Part shown: positions 33,246-41,601 of the stretch, piece by piece
Layout: each line of letters begins with the position of its first letter
Numbering within the stretch: the stretch's first letter is position 1
Assembly: GCF_040371945.1 (NCBI RefSeq)
Contig: NZ_BAABWS010000002.1
Span: 124,001 to 188,000, forward strand
DNA length: 64,000 bases
Direction of reading: 5' to 3'
Origin: Litorivita sp040371945
GTDB taxonomy: Bacteria; Pseudomonadota; Alphaproteobacteria; Rhodobacterales; Rhodobacteraceae
Position numbers and translations under genes: made by a program
The notes under the pieces: model-generated
Told to the model about the DNA's origin: nothing
Database searches by the model: none
What the model saw: only the letters and a program-made list of their open reading frames with translations

Positions 33246-33943
33246 GCGGTAAACTATATGGTGTCGGCCTCGGGCCGGGCGATCCCGAATTGATGACCCT
33301 GCGCGCGCACCGCTTGATCTCGGGGGCCAAGGTCGTGGCCTATCCGGCGCTGGCGGGCGGGGCGAGTTTCGCGCGTTCGATCGCGGCGGATGTGATCGCC
33401 AAAGACGCGCGGGAAATCGTCATGGACGTGCCGATGACCGTCGCGCGCGGCCCCGCGCAGGCCGCCTATGACACCGGCGCGGCGCAAATCTCCGAGGCGC
33501 TGGAGGCTGGCGATGACGTGGTGTGCCTTTGCGAGGGCGATCCGTTTTTCTACGGCTCTTTCATGTATCTTTTCGCGCGGCTCTCGCAGCGTTTCGACAC
33601 CGAGATCGTGCCGGGGGTGACCTCGATCACCACCTGCGCGGCGGCGGCGAAAATGCCGCTGGCGGCGCGCAACGAGCGGCTCACCGTATTGCCCGGACCC
33701 TTGCCCGAAGCCGAATTGCGCGCACGGATCGAAGGCGCCGAAAGCGTTGCGATCATGAAGGTCGGGCGGCATCTGGCCAAAATTCGCGGTGTCATCGACG
33801 GCCTTGGGCTGATGGGGCGCGCGGTCTATGTCGAGCGGGCCAGCTTGCCCGAGGAAGTCGTCTGCCCCTTGGCGGATGCGCCTGAAAACGCACCATATTT
33901 TTCGATGATCTTGCTCACGAAGGGAGCCGACCCATGGCTTTGA
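33242..33943 (+). CDS. cobI: Precorrin-2 C20-methyltransferase
   Basis: CobI is a class III SAM-dependent methylase that turns precorrin-2 into precorrin-3A. The 233-residue product has the first-loop motif GVGLGPGDPELMTLRAHR, the GEGDPFFYGSF-type segment (as CEGDPFFYGSF) and VPGVTSITTCAAAAKMPL. The ATGA overlap with cobL and the 10-bp overlap with the next gene mark a tightly coupled operon. Because CbiX is present, the enzyme might also use cobalt-precorrin-2. Confidence 0.96.
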   Translation: MSGKLYGVGLGPGDPELMTLRAHRLISGAKVVAYPALAGGASFARSIAADVIAKDAREIVMDVPMTVARGPAQAAYDTGAAQISEALEAGDDVVCLCEGDPFFYGSFMYLFARLSQRFDTEIVPGVTSITTCAAAAKMPLAARNERLTVLPGPLPEAELRARIEGAESVAIMKVGRHLAKIRGVIDGLGLMGRAVYVERASLPEEVVCPLADAPENAPYFSMILLTKGADPWL

Positions 33944-35760
33944 CGCAACCGCAATCGCCCGTCATTCTCGCCCTCAACGCCAGCGGCGAGCCGCTCGCGC
34001 ACCGTCTGGCCGAGGCGCTCGGCCTGCCGGTGCACGGCCGCCAAGGCCGCGTCGCCAAGGCCGATGCGTTTTTCGCCAATGCGCTCGATCATGCGCGCGA
34101 TCTGTTCGCGGCGGGGGTGCCGGTCATCGGGGTCTGCGCCTCGGGCATCTTGATCCGCGCGGTGGCGCCTTTGCTGCATGACAAACGCGTCGAGCCGCCG
34201 GTTTTGTCGGTCTCCGATGACGGGGCGGCGGTGATCCCTTTGTTGGGCGGGCATCGCGGCGCGAACCGTTTGGCGCGGCAGGTCTCTGAGGCCATCGGCG
34301 CTTTGGCGGCGGTGACCACGGCGGGCGATCTGGCGATCGGCGCGGCGCTGGATGTGCCGCCTGCGGGCTACCGTTTGGCCAATCCCGAGGACGCCAAAGG
34401 CGCGATGGCACGCATGTTGTCGGGCGCGCCGGTGGTGCCTGTGGGCAGCGATATTTTCGGCCTTGGCGCGGTGGATGAAACGGACGGAGCCGTATGTTTG
34501 CACGTCACCGATGCGCCGATGCAGGGCAGCGAGACGGCGCTGGTCTATCATCCGCAAAAATACGTTCTGGGCGTGGGATGCGCGCGCGGCGCCGAGGCGG
34601 GCGAGCTTTGGGATCTGGTGCAAACGACGCTCGCCGAGGCGGGCGTTGCGGCGGGAGCGGTGGCGGCGGTGGCCACGCTTGATCTCAAGGCCGACGAGCC
34701 TGCGATGAATATGTTGGCGCGGCGCTTGGGCGTGCCTTTGCGGGTCTTCACCGCCGCCGAGCTTGAGGCCGAAGCGCCGCGTTTGGCCAACCCTTCGGAG
34801 GTGGTTTTTGCCGAGGTCGGATGCCACGGGGTCAGCGAGGGCGCGGCCCTCGCCGCCGCGGGTGCGCAGGCGTCATTGCGCGCGCCCAAGGTCAAGACCG
34901 CCAATACCACCTGCGCCTTGGCCGAGGCCCCCGCGCCGATCACCGAAATGCGCGGACGCGCGCGCGGCCATCTGTCGATTGTCGGCATCGGCCCGGGCCA
35001 AGCGGCATGGCGCACGCCGGAGGTCAGCCAATTGGTGGCGCAGGCCGAGGAACTGGTCGGCTACGGGCTTTATATCGATCTGCTCGGGCCATTGGCGGCG
35101 GGCAAGCTGCGCTCGGATTTCCCCTTGGGCGGCGAAGAGGACCGCTGCCGCTATGCGCTGGAACAGGCGGGCAAAGGCCACAACGTCGCGCTGGTGTGCT
35201 CGGGCGATGCGGGGATTTATGCGATGGGCGCCTTGGTGTTCGAATTGCTCGACCGTGGCCCCGATCAAATGGGCGTCTCGGATGCGGCGCGCCGCGTCGA
35301 GGTGCAATGCTCGCCCGGCGTTTCGGCACTGCAAGGGGCGGCGGCGCGCGCCGGTGCGCCCTTGGGCCATGATTTTTGCGCCATCTCCCTGAGCGATCTT
35401 CTGACCCCGCGCGACGATATCATCCGCCGTCTCAAAGCCGCCGCCGAGGGCGATTTCGTCATTGCCTTCTACAACCCCGTCTCGAAAACCCGCCGCACCT
35501 TGCTGGCCGAGGCGCGCGATATCTTGCTTGAGCATCGCCCCGCCGACACGCCTGTTATGCTGGCCTCGTCGCTTGGCCGCCCCGAAGAGCATGTGCGCTA
35601 TCGCAAACTCAGCGAATTGCAGGTGGATGAGGTCGATATGCTGACCGTGGTGCTGATCGGCTCCTCCAACAGCCGCCTTGCGCAATTGGGCGAAGGCCCG
35701 CGCATGTTCACCCCGCGCGGCTATGCACGCAAGATCGACGGCGATCTGGCGCAGCGTTAA
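33934..35760 (+). CDS. cobJ: CbiG-CobJ fusion (precorrin-3B C17-methyltransferase)
   Basis: This 608-residue protein fuses two corrin enzymes. Residues 1-200 are CbiG N-terminal and middle regions (VCASGILIRAVAPLL, LLGGHRGANRLAR). Residues 210-330 are the CbiG C-terminal/CobE-like domain (VLGVGCARGA). From about 347 a CobJ/CbiH ring-contracting methylase follows (LSIVGIGPGQAAWRTPE, VCSGDAGIYAMGA, FYNPVSKTRR). CbiG opens the delta-lactone in the cobalt-early pathway, so its fusion to CobJ in an organism with CobN is noteworthy. CobJ needs a CobG or CobZ partner, not seen here. Confidence 0.95.
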   Translation: MALTQPQSPVILALNASGEPLAHRLAEALGLPVHGRQGRVAKADAFFANALDHARDLFAAGVPVIGVCASGILIRAVAPLLHDKRVEPPVLSVSDDGAAVIPLLGGHRGANRLARQVSEAIGALAAVTTAGDLAIGAALDVPPAGYRLANPEDAKGAMARMLSGAPVVPVGSDIFGLGAVDETDGAVCLHVTDAPMQGSETALVYHPQKYVLGVGCARGAEAGELWDLVQTTLAEAGVAAGAVAAVATLDLKADEPAMNMLARRLGVPLRVFTAAELEAEAPRLANPSEVVFAEVGCHGVSEGAALAAAGAQASLRAPKVKTANTTCALAEAPAPITEMRGRARGHLSIVGIGPGQAAWRTPEVSQLVAQAEELVGYGLYIDLLGPLAAGKLRSDFPLGGEEDRCRYALEQAGKGHNVALVCSGDAGIYAMGALVFELLDRGPDQMGVSDAARRVEVQCSPGVSALQGAAARAGAPLGHDFCAISLSDLLTPRDDIIRRLKAAAEGDFVIAFYNPVSKTRRTLLAEARDILLEHRPADTPVMLASSLGRPEEHVRYRKLSELQVDEVDMLTVVLIGSSNSRLAQLGEGPRMFTPRGYARKIDGDLAQR

Positions 35761-35797
35761 ACATCAGGGGCGCCTATGGCCCCGAAAGGACAAAGAC

Positions 35798-36571
35798 ATG
35801 ACCGTTTATTTCATTGGCGCCGGCCCCGGTGATCCCGAACTTTTGACCCTCAAGGCGCAGCGGCTCATCGCCGCTTGCCCTGTCTGCCTTTACGCCGGAT
35901 CTTTGGTGCCCGAAGAGGTCGTCGCGGGCGCGCCGACGGGCGCGCGGGTGATGGACACCGCGCCGATGACCTTGGATGACACCCACGCCGAGATCCAAGC
36001 CGCCCATGCGCGCGGGCAGGATGTGGCGCGGGTGCATTCGGGCGATCCCTCGCTTTATGGTGCGATCGCCGAGCAAATCCGCCGGTTGCGCGCCGATAAC
36101 ATCCCCTATGAGGTCATCCCCGGCGTGCCCGCCTATGCCGCCGCCGCCGCCGCCTTGGGCCAAGAATTGACCGTGCCGGAGATCGCGCAATCCATCGTGC
36201 TCACCCGCGTGTCGATGAAATCCACCTCGATGCCGCCCAAAGAGACGCTGGAGAATTTCGCCCGCACCGGCGCGACCCTCGCGATCCACCTCGGCATTCG
36301 CAATCTGCGCGAGATCGAGCGCCAGCTTGCCCCCCATTACGGCGCCGATTGCCCCGTGGTGGTCGCCTACCGCGTCGGCTGGCCGGACCAGATGTTCATT
36401 CGCGGCACGCTGGCCGATATCCACGCCAAAGTGCGCTCCGAGAAAATCACCCGCACGGCGCTGATTCTCGTCGGTCCAGTGCTGGGCGAGGTGGGTGATT
36501 TCAAGGATTCGGCGCTCTACGACCCCAAAATGCCCCATGTTTTGCGGCCCAAGGTTGCCGAAAAGTCGTAG
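35798..36571 (+). CDS. cobM: Precorrin-4 C11-methyltransferase
   Basis: CobM methylates C11 of precorrin-4. The 257-residue class III methylase has FIGAGPGDPELLTLKAQRLI at the N-terminus, YAGSLVPEEV, HSGDPSLYGAIAEQIRRL and VPAYAAAAAALGQELTVPEI, all diagnostic. AAAGGA precedes the ATG at 35798. It is the last recognised gene of the corrin operon. CobA, CobK, CobF, CobB, CobQ and a CobG/CobZ are not in the window and must be elsewhere if the pathway is complete. Confidence 0.96.
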   Translation: MTVYFIGAGPGDPELLTLKAQRLIAACPVCLYAGSLVPEEVVAGAPTGARVMDTAPMTLDDTHAEIQAAHARGQDVARVHSGDPSLYGAIAEQIRRLRADNIPYEVIPGVPAYAAAAAALGQELTVPEIAQSIVLTRVSMKSTSMPPKETLENFARTGATLAIHLGIRNLREIERQLAPHYGADCPVVVAYRVGWPDQMFIRGTLADIHAKVRSEKITRTALILVGPVLGEVGDFKDSALYDPKMPHVLRPKVAEKS

Positions 36572-36655
36572 GCGCGGGGCAAATCTGGGCATTTCATCAA
36601 GGGTTTACTTGACCGGCTTAAATTAGGTGGCATGCTACCCTCCGGAGGAGACCCA

Positions 36656-37009
36656 ATGAGCACCTATTTGACCGAGGAGATGCGCAAAGGCGTGCAAGCC
36701 GCCCGTAAACTGGCCAGCGCGGCGAAAACCCGCCTGCATGTGGAGGCGGATGGCGAGACCCACCGCGTTTTGCGCCGCTGGGAAAACGGCTTTGCCTTGG
36801 ACGCCGAGACCGCGCCGCATCTGCGCGGCAATGTCGATCTCTATGACGGGCCGCGCCACATCTACCAATGCCTGATCATCGCCTCCGAAGAGGAGGGCGG
36901 CGAGATGCGTTTCGAATACAAACGCGCCACCGCCGCACGCGATAGCGCACCGGTCGATTTCGTGCGCGAGCGCGAGGCCCCCAAAGGATTGCTCAGCGGT
37001 CCGGCCTAA
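36656..37009 (+). CDS. Conserved hypothetical protein, 117 residues
   Basis: I do not recognise the family. The protein is soluble and charged, with no signal peptide or membrane helix. It starts with a helical stretch (MSTYLTEEMRKGVQAARKLA). A compact beta-rich part follows (LHVEADGETHRVLRRWENGF, LDAETAPHLRGNVDLYDGPR), then QCLIIASEEEGGEMRFEYKR, which could be a small PilZ-like or barrel fold, though this is a guess. GGAGGAG precedes the ATG strongly. A terminator follows. It may be read from its own promoter after cobM. Confidence 0.75.
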   Translation: MSTYLTEEMRKGVQAARKLASAAKTRLHVEADGETHRVLRRWENGFALDAETAPHLRGNVDLYDGPRHIYQCLIIASEEEGGEMRFEYKRATAARDSAPVDFVREREAPKGLLSGPA

Positions 37010-37034
37010 CGCCGCGCCAACCGCCGAGATAAAC

Positions 37035-37068
37035 AAAGCCCCGCCGAAATCCTCCGCGGGGCTTTTTC
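37035..37068. terminator. Bidirectional terminator
   Basis: AAAGCCCCGC and GCGGGGCTTT pair around an 11-base loop, with TTTT on the right and TTTGTTT on the other strand. It serves both convergent genes. Confidence 0.85.
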
Positions 37069-37084
37069 ATTTGCGCGGCGCGCC

Positions 37085-38287
37085 TTATTGCAGATCGCCA
37101 TAGGCCTGCGCCAAACGCGCGACCGCCTGCTCGACCAAGACCCGCGGCGTGGCGAGGTTGAACCGCATATGGCCTTCGCCGCCCGCGCCAAAGGTGGGGC
37201 CGTGGTTGGCGGCGATGCGCGCGTCTTTCTCGACGCGGCGGGTGTATTCGGCGGTCTCCATCCCCGTGCCGGAAAAATCCACCCATGCCAGATAGGTCGC
37301 CTCCAAAGGCATCGAGGCAAGTCCCGCAATGCCCGCAATTCCCGCGTCAAAGACCGCGCGGTTGCCGTCCAGATAGGCCACCAGATCATCCACCCATGCC
37401 GCGCCCGCAGGGCTATAGGCCGCCTCGGTCATCGCCAGTCCAAAGCTGTTGGGCGACATCCCCAAAGCCGCCATCCGCCCCGCAAAACGCGCGCGCAATT
37501 TGGCGTCCGCAATGATCACATTACCGGTATGGCTGCCCGCGATGTTGAAGGTTTTGGTCGTCGCGCTCATCATCACCAAACGGTCCTCGATACCCTCGAT
37601 CAGCGCCATGGGCGTATGGGTATTCCCTGCAAAAACAATATCATGATGGATCTCATCCGAGACCAGCACCAGATCATGCTTGCGCGCCAGCGCCGCCACG
37701 CCTTCCAGTTCCGCGCGGCTCCACACGCGCCCGCCCGGATTGTGCGGCGAGCACAGGATGATCATTTTCGCCCGCCCCGAAAGGGCCGCCAATTGCGCAT
37801 CCCACGCGTCGAAATCCATCTGGTAGCGGCCATTCTCAAGCGCCAGCTGGCATTCGATCACCTCGCGCCCCGCCGCTTTGATCACCCGCGCAAAAGCGTG
37901 ATAGACCGGCGTCATCAACACCACCCCATCGCCCGCCTCGGTAAAGGCATCTACGCACAGCGCCGTGCCGTTGACCAATCCGTGCACGGTGAAAATCGCC
38001 GCCGGATCGACCTGCCAGTTGTGGCGGTTTTGCATCCACCAACAAATCGCCGCGCGGTAGGAGGCATCATCGCCATAATAGCCGTAAACCCCGTGGCCGA
38101 GCATCCCCTCCAAAGCCTCTTGCACACAGTGCGGCGGGCGAAAATCCATATCCGCCACCCACATGGCAATCCCGTCCGCCGCCGGCACGCCGTAAATCGG
38201 CTCCATCAGGTCCCATTTCGACGAATGCGTGCCATGACGGTCGATAACCTCGTCAAATTGCGTCGCGGCGCGGGCAGTATTACTCAT
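37085..38287 (-). CDS. MalY/PatB-type C-S lyase aminotransferase
   Basis: The 400-residue PLP enzyme belongs to the MalY/PatB branch of fold-type I, which usually cleaves cystathionine or cysteine conjugates. Visible motifs are MWVADMDFRPP near the N-terminus, GLVNGTALCVDAFTEAGDGV, CSPHNPGGRVW, VSDEIHHDIVF and the PLP-lysine segment SATTKTFNIAG. The ATG at 38287 follows AAGGA. It stands alone between a terminator and a repeat. Whether it acts in methionine synthesis or in another C-S cleavage cannot be decided. Confidence 0.92.
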   Translation of the reverse strand: MSNTARAATQFDEVIDRHGTHSSKWDLMEPIYGVPAADGIAMWVADMDFRPPHCVQEALEGMLGHGVYGYYGDDASYRAAICWWMQNRHNWQVDPAAIFTVHGLVNGTALCVDAFTEAGDGVVLMTPVYHAFARVIKAAGREVIECQLALENGRYQMDFDAWDAQLAALSGRAKMIILCSPHNPGGRVWSRAELEGVAALARKHDLVLVSDEIHHDIVFAGNTHTPMALIEGIEDRLVMMSATTKTFNIAGSHTGNVIIADAKLRARFAGRMAALGMSPNSFGLAMTEAAYSPAGAAWVDDLVAYLDGNRAVFDAGIAGIAGLASMPLEATYLAWVDFSGTGMETAEYTRRVEKDARIAANHGPTFGAGGEGHMRFNLATPRVLVEQAVARLAQAYGDLQ

Positions 38288-38390
38288 CCTGTGTCCTTCG
38301 TTGTGATGGGCAGAGAAGTGCTCCGCCTTTGCCCCAAAATCTACCCCATCCGCCCCTAGGCGCAAGGGCAAGGATCGCGCCGCTGCGGCA

Positions 38391-38426
38391 TTTGCAGGTT
38401 CCAAAAATATCCCCGCCGGAGGCTCC
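38391..38426 (-). repeat. Dispersed intergenic repeat, copy 7
   Basis: On the minus strand it reads GGAGCCTCCGGCGGGGATAT then TTTTGGAACCTGCAAA, almost the exact consensus. It lies between the divergent MalY-type and def genes. Confidence 0.85.
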
Positions 38427-38534
38427 GATCCGCGCCGCGCCCCCCGCCGCTTCGGCCTGTGCGCGGCTGTGCGCCACGTTGCCTGCCACCCGCGCCGCGC
38501 CGCGCCCGTTGCATGCGCCGCCCGCATCGCCTAA

Positions 38535-39062
38535 ATGAAGCCCATGATACGGCCTATTTTGATACATCCCGATCCGCGCCTCAAAAAGCAGTGCGACCCC
38601 GTCGAAGATCTCTCCGACGCGCGCCGCAAGCTGGCCAAAGACATGCTCGAAACCATGTATGACGCCCCCGGCATCGGGTTGGCGGCGCCGCAGATCGGCG
38701 TGCTCGAGCGGCTCATCACCCTCGATTGCGTCAAGGAACAAGGCGAGGCACCCGCGCCTTTGGTAATGTTCAACCCCGAAATTCTCAGCGCCTCAGGCGA
38801 CACCAATGTCTATGAGGAGGGCTGCCTGTCGATCCCCGAGCAATATGCCGAGGTTACCCGCCCCAAAGAGGTGCGCGTGGGCTGGATCGACATGGACGGC
38901 AACCCGCAGGAGCGCGATTTCGACGGGCTTTGGGCGACCTGCGTGCAGCATGAGATCGACCATCTCAACGGCACGCTGTTCATCGACCATCTCAAACCGC
39001 TCAAACGCCAGATGATCACCCGCAAGATGGTGAAATTCAAACGCGAACGCAGTCGGGCCTGA
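38535..39062 (+). CDS. def: Peptide deformylase 1
   Basis: This is the canonical deformylase (175 residues), which removes the formyl group from nascent proteins. All three motifs are intact: GIGLAAPQIG, EGCLSIP (metal-ligand cysteine) and QHEIDHLNG (metal-ligand histidines and catalytic glutamate). A second ATG at 38544 (MIRPILIHPDPRLK) is an equally good start; neither has a clear Shine-Dalgarno. It heads the run def-def-def-fmt, with gaps of 4, 5 and 10 bp, surely one operon. Confidence 0.96.
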   Translation: MKPMIRPILIHPDPRLKKQCDPVEDLSDARRKLAKDMLETMYDAPGIGLAAPQIGVLERLITLDCVKEQGEAPAPLVMFNPEILSASGDTNVYEEGCLSIPEQYAEVTRPKEVRVGWIDMDGNPQERDFDGLWATCVQHEIDHLNGTLFIDHLKPLKRQMITRKMVKFKRERSRA

Positions 39063-39066
39063 CCCG

Positions 39067-39765
39067 ATGAGCGATCCGAACGCCCCCCAAGGCCCCGACG
39101 CCGCGCCAGACGCCCTGCCAGACGCCGCGCCAGAGGCCCTTCCGACGGCATTGGCCCATGTCACGCGCCTTGTTTCTGCCTTGCAATCCGAAGGCCGCGC
39201 CCCCGCTTTCGAGGTGCTCAAATGGCCCGATCCGCGCCTGTCCAAACCGTGCAAAGAGGCCGAATTGACCGCCGGTGCCCGCGCCCCTGACGGGGTGGTC
39301 GCGCTGGCGCTGGGGATTCTGCACACGATGTATGCGGCCTCGGGGCGCGGATTGGCGGCGCCGCAAATCGGCGTGCTGACGCGGCTCTTTGTGATGGATG
39401 TCACATGGAAGGAGGGCGCGCAAAATCCTTGTGTTTGCCTCAATCCCGAAATCCTCGACGCCGCGCCCGAAACCTCCGTGATGGAGGAGGGCTGCCTGTC
39501 GATCCCTGGCGTTCTGGCCCCCGTGACGCGACCCGACGAGATCACGCTGGCCTATACCGATCTGGACGGTGTGCGCGTGGTGCGCCGATTGTCGGGGATG
39601 GAGGCGCGCTGTGCCCAGCACGAGATCGACCACCTCGACGGTCTGGTCACCTTCGACCGTCTGCAGGCGGATCGCCGCGCCAAGCTCGAAGCGGTTTACG
39701 CGGTCTCCAACACCCCCGCCTTGGCCGCGCCGACCCCGCAATTCCTGCCCAGAAGCGAAGAGTAA
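39067..39765 (+). CDS. def: Peptide deformylase paralog 2
   Basis: The second deformylase (232 residues) keeps all three motifs: GRGLAAPQIG, EGCLSIP and QHEIDHLDG. It should be active. It differs from paralog 1 by an N-terminal extension of about 50 residues, rich in Ala, Pro and Asp (DAAPDALPDAAPEALP), and by a C-terminal tail of about 20 residues. The extension may be flexible. The 4-bp gap to the first def implies co-translation. A role for a second active enzyme is not evident from sequence. Confidence 0.93.
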   Translation: MSDPNAPQGPDAAPDALPDAAPEALPTALAHVTRLVSALQSEGRAPAFEVLKWPDPRLSKPCKEAELTAGARAPDGVVALALGILHTMYAASGRGLAAPQIGVLTRLFVMDVTWKEGAQNPCVCLNPEILDAAPETSVMEEGCLSIPGVLAPVTRPDEITLAYTDLDGVRVVRRLSGMEARCAQHEIDHLDGLVTFDRLQADRRAKLEAVYAVSNTPALAAPTPQFLPRSEE

Positions 39766-39770
39766 TCCAC

Positions 39771-40268
39771 ATGCCCGCGCGGACCTGCTTGCCCTATCCG
39801 AACAAAATCCTGCGCAGCCCCGCGCAGCCGGTCGAGGCGATTACCGACGAGATCCGCGCCCTTTGGGCCGATATGATCGACACGATGGAGGCCATGCCCG
39901 GCGTCGGATTGGCAGCGCCGCAAATCGGCGTATCGCTGGCCCTCGCGGTGGTCGATGCCTCCGAGGCGCGCGGGCAGGCGATCCGCATGGCCAACCCCGA
40001 AATCCTGCACGCCTCGGTGCAATTGCGCCCCCATGAGGAGGCCAGCCCCAACCTGCCTGGCGTGTCGGCCTTGGTCGCGCGGCCCCGCGCCGTCACCGTG
40101 CGGTTCATGAACGCGCAGGGCGAGAGCGAAGAGCGCGATTTCGTCGGTCTTTGGGCCACCTCGGTGCAGCACCAGATCGACCATCTGGCGGGCAAGATGT
40201 ATTTCGACCGCCTCACCAAGACGCGCCGCGATATGTTGCTGCGCCGCGCCAAGAAACTGCGCGCATAG
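39771..40268 (+). CDS. Deformylase-like paralog 3, active site degenerate
   Basis: The third paralog (165 residues) has the fold and the first motif (GVGLAAPQIG). In motif two, EGCLSIP is replaced by EASPNLP, so the cysteine metal ligand is a serine. In motif three HEIDH is replaced by HQIDH, so the catalytic glutamate is glutamine. Both metal-binding histidines remain. I infer little or no deformylase activity and perhaps a binding or regulatory role. It is translated from the same operon just before fmt. Confidence 0.9.
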   Translation: MPARTCLPYPNKILRSPAQPVEAITDEIRALWADMIDTMEAMPGVGLAAPQIGVSLALAVVDASEARGQAIRMANPEILHASVQLRPHEEASPNLPGVSALVARPRAVTVRFMNAQGESEERDFVGLWATSVQHQIDHLAGKMYFDRLTKTRRDMLLRRAKKLRA

Positions 40269-40278
40269 GGGGCGGGTC

Positions 40279-41232
40279 ATGCGGATCATTTTCATGGGCA
40301 CGCCGGAGTTTTCGGTGCCGGTTCTGGAGGCGCTGGTCGGCGCAGGCCATGACATCGCCGCCGTCTATTGCCAGCCGCCGCGCCCCGCGGGCCGCGGCAA
40401 AAAGGACCGCCCCACGCCCGTTCATGCCCGCGCGCAGGAGATGGGCCTTGCGGTGCGCCATCCGCTGAATTTCAAAGACCCCGCCGATATCGCCGATTTC
40501 GCCGCGCTGCAGGCCGATGTCGCCGTGGTCGTCGCTTACGGGCTGATCTTGCCACAGACGCTGTTGGATGCGCCGAAATATGGCTGCCTCAATATCCACG
40601 CCTCGCTTTTGCCGCGCTGGCGCGGGGCGGCGCCGATCCACCGCGCCATCATGGCCCGCGACGCGCAAACAGGCGTTTGCATCATGCAGATGGAGGCCGG
40701 ATTGGACACCGGCCCTGTCTTGCTGCGCCGCGAGACGGCGATCGGCGCAAAGGACACCACCGCCGCGCTGCATGACCGTTTGTCGCAGATCGGGGCCGAG
40801 GCCATTGTCGAGGCCTTGGCGCATTTGCCGGACCTGAGCGCGCAGGTGCAACCCGAGGAAGGCGTGAGCTATGCGGCGAAGATCGACAAAGCCGAAGCGG
40901 CGATTGATTGGACTGCCCCCGCCGCCGAGGTCGATGCGAAAATCCGCGGCCTCTCGCCCTTTCCTGGCGCCTATGTGGAGGTGGACGGGGCGCGGGTGAA
41001 ACTGCTCGCCTCGCGTCTGGCGGCGGGCGCGCGCGCGGATCAGGGCACGGATCAAGGCGCGGCTCCGGCGGCCGCGGGCGAAGTGATCGAGGGCGCGGAT
41101 GAAGGGCGGCTCGTCGTTGCCTGCGGCTCCGGCGCGGTCGAGGTTTTACGCTTGCAACGGGCGGGCAAGGGCGCGCAGGATGCGGATGTCTTCTTGCGCG
41201 GCCAAGCGTGGAGCAAGGGCAAGCGCCTGTAA
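40279..41232 (+). CDS. fmt: Methionyl-tRNA formyltransferase
   Basis: Fmt (317 residues) formylates initiator Met-tRNA with 10-formyl-tetrahydrofolate. The N-terminus FMGTPEFSVPVLEAL, the catalytic segment NIHASLLPRWRGAAPI and the later MQMEAGLDTGPVLL are diagnostic. The C-terminal tRNA-binding domain runs from about residue 205 and contains an Ala/Gly/Asp-rich linker (GARADQGTDQGAAPAA) that is probably disordered. It completes the formylation and deformylation operon. Confidence 0.97.
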   Translation: MRIIFMGTPEFSVPVLEALVGAGHDIAAVYCQPPRPAGRGKKDRPTPVHARAQEMGLAVRHPLNFKDPADIADFAALQADVAVVVAYGLILPQTLLDAPKYGCLNIHASLLPRWRGAAPIHRAIMARDAQTGVCIMQMEAGLDTGPVLLRRETAIGAKDTTAALHDRLSQIGAEAIVEALAHLPDLSAQVQPEEGVSYAAKIDKAEAAIDWTAPAAEVDAKIRGLSPFPGAYVEVDGARVKLLASRLAAGARADQGTDQGAAPAAAGEVIEGADEGRLVVACGSGAVEVLRLQRAGKGAQDADVFLRGQAWSKGKRL

Positions 41233-41263
41233 CTTGCGCCCCGTGCCTTGAACCGCATTTCGC

Positions 41264-41307
41264 ACCGACGCGATACCGACGAAATACCGACGTGATACCG
41301 ACGCCGG
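41264..41307 (+). repeat. 11-bp iteron cluster, copy 2
   Basis: Four consecutive 11-bp units begin with ACCGACG: ACCGACGCGAT, ACCGACGAAAT, ACCGACGTGAT and ACCGACGCCGG. The period is close to one helical turn. The array lies 28 bp before the start of the first GlsB-like gene. ACCGACG also occurs at 28130. Confidence 0.85.
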
Positions 41308-41334
41308 AAATGCAGCTTTTTAAGGGAGAAACCC

Positions 41335-41577
41335 ATGTTCCCCTCGATGATCGGAACCGTGGTGATCGCGGGCATTGTCGGCTATCTGTCCGAACGCTCG
41401 GGATTCACCCGCAACGGGATTTTGCAATCCATCATCATCTGCGTGGGCGGGGCGTTTTTATTCTACTTCGTGCGGCTGATGTTCGGCCTGTCCTTCGGCA
41501 CTGCGGGGGTGGATGCGATCTTGTCCTCCATCGGCGCGCTGATCATCGTGCCGACCCATTTCATGCGGCGAAAATAG
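41335..41577 (+). CDS. GlsB/YeaQ-like small membrane protein 1
   Basis: This 80-residue protein has about three hydrophobic segments (GTVVIAGIVGYLSE, ILQSIIICVGGAFLFYFVRL, ILSSIGALIIVPTHF). The pattern matches transglycosylase-associated/GlsB small stress proteins, whose molecular role is unknown. GGGAGAA precedes the ATG. A related gene starts 24 bp later. The 11-bp iteron array ends 28 bp upstream of its start, so it may control this gene pair. Confidence 0.65.
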   Translation: MFPSMIGTVVIAGIVGYLSERSGFTRNGILQSIIICVGGAFLFYFVRLMFGLSFGTAGVDAILSSIGALIIVPTHFMRRK

Positions 41578-41601
41578 TTTTAATACAGGAGGTTATCCAT
41601 C

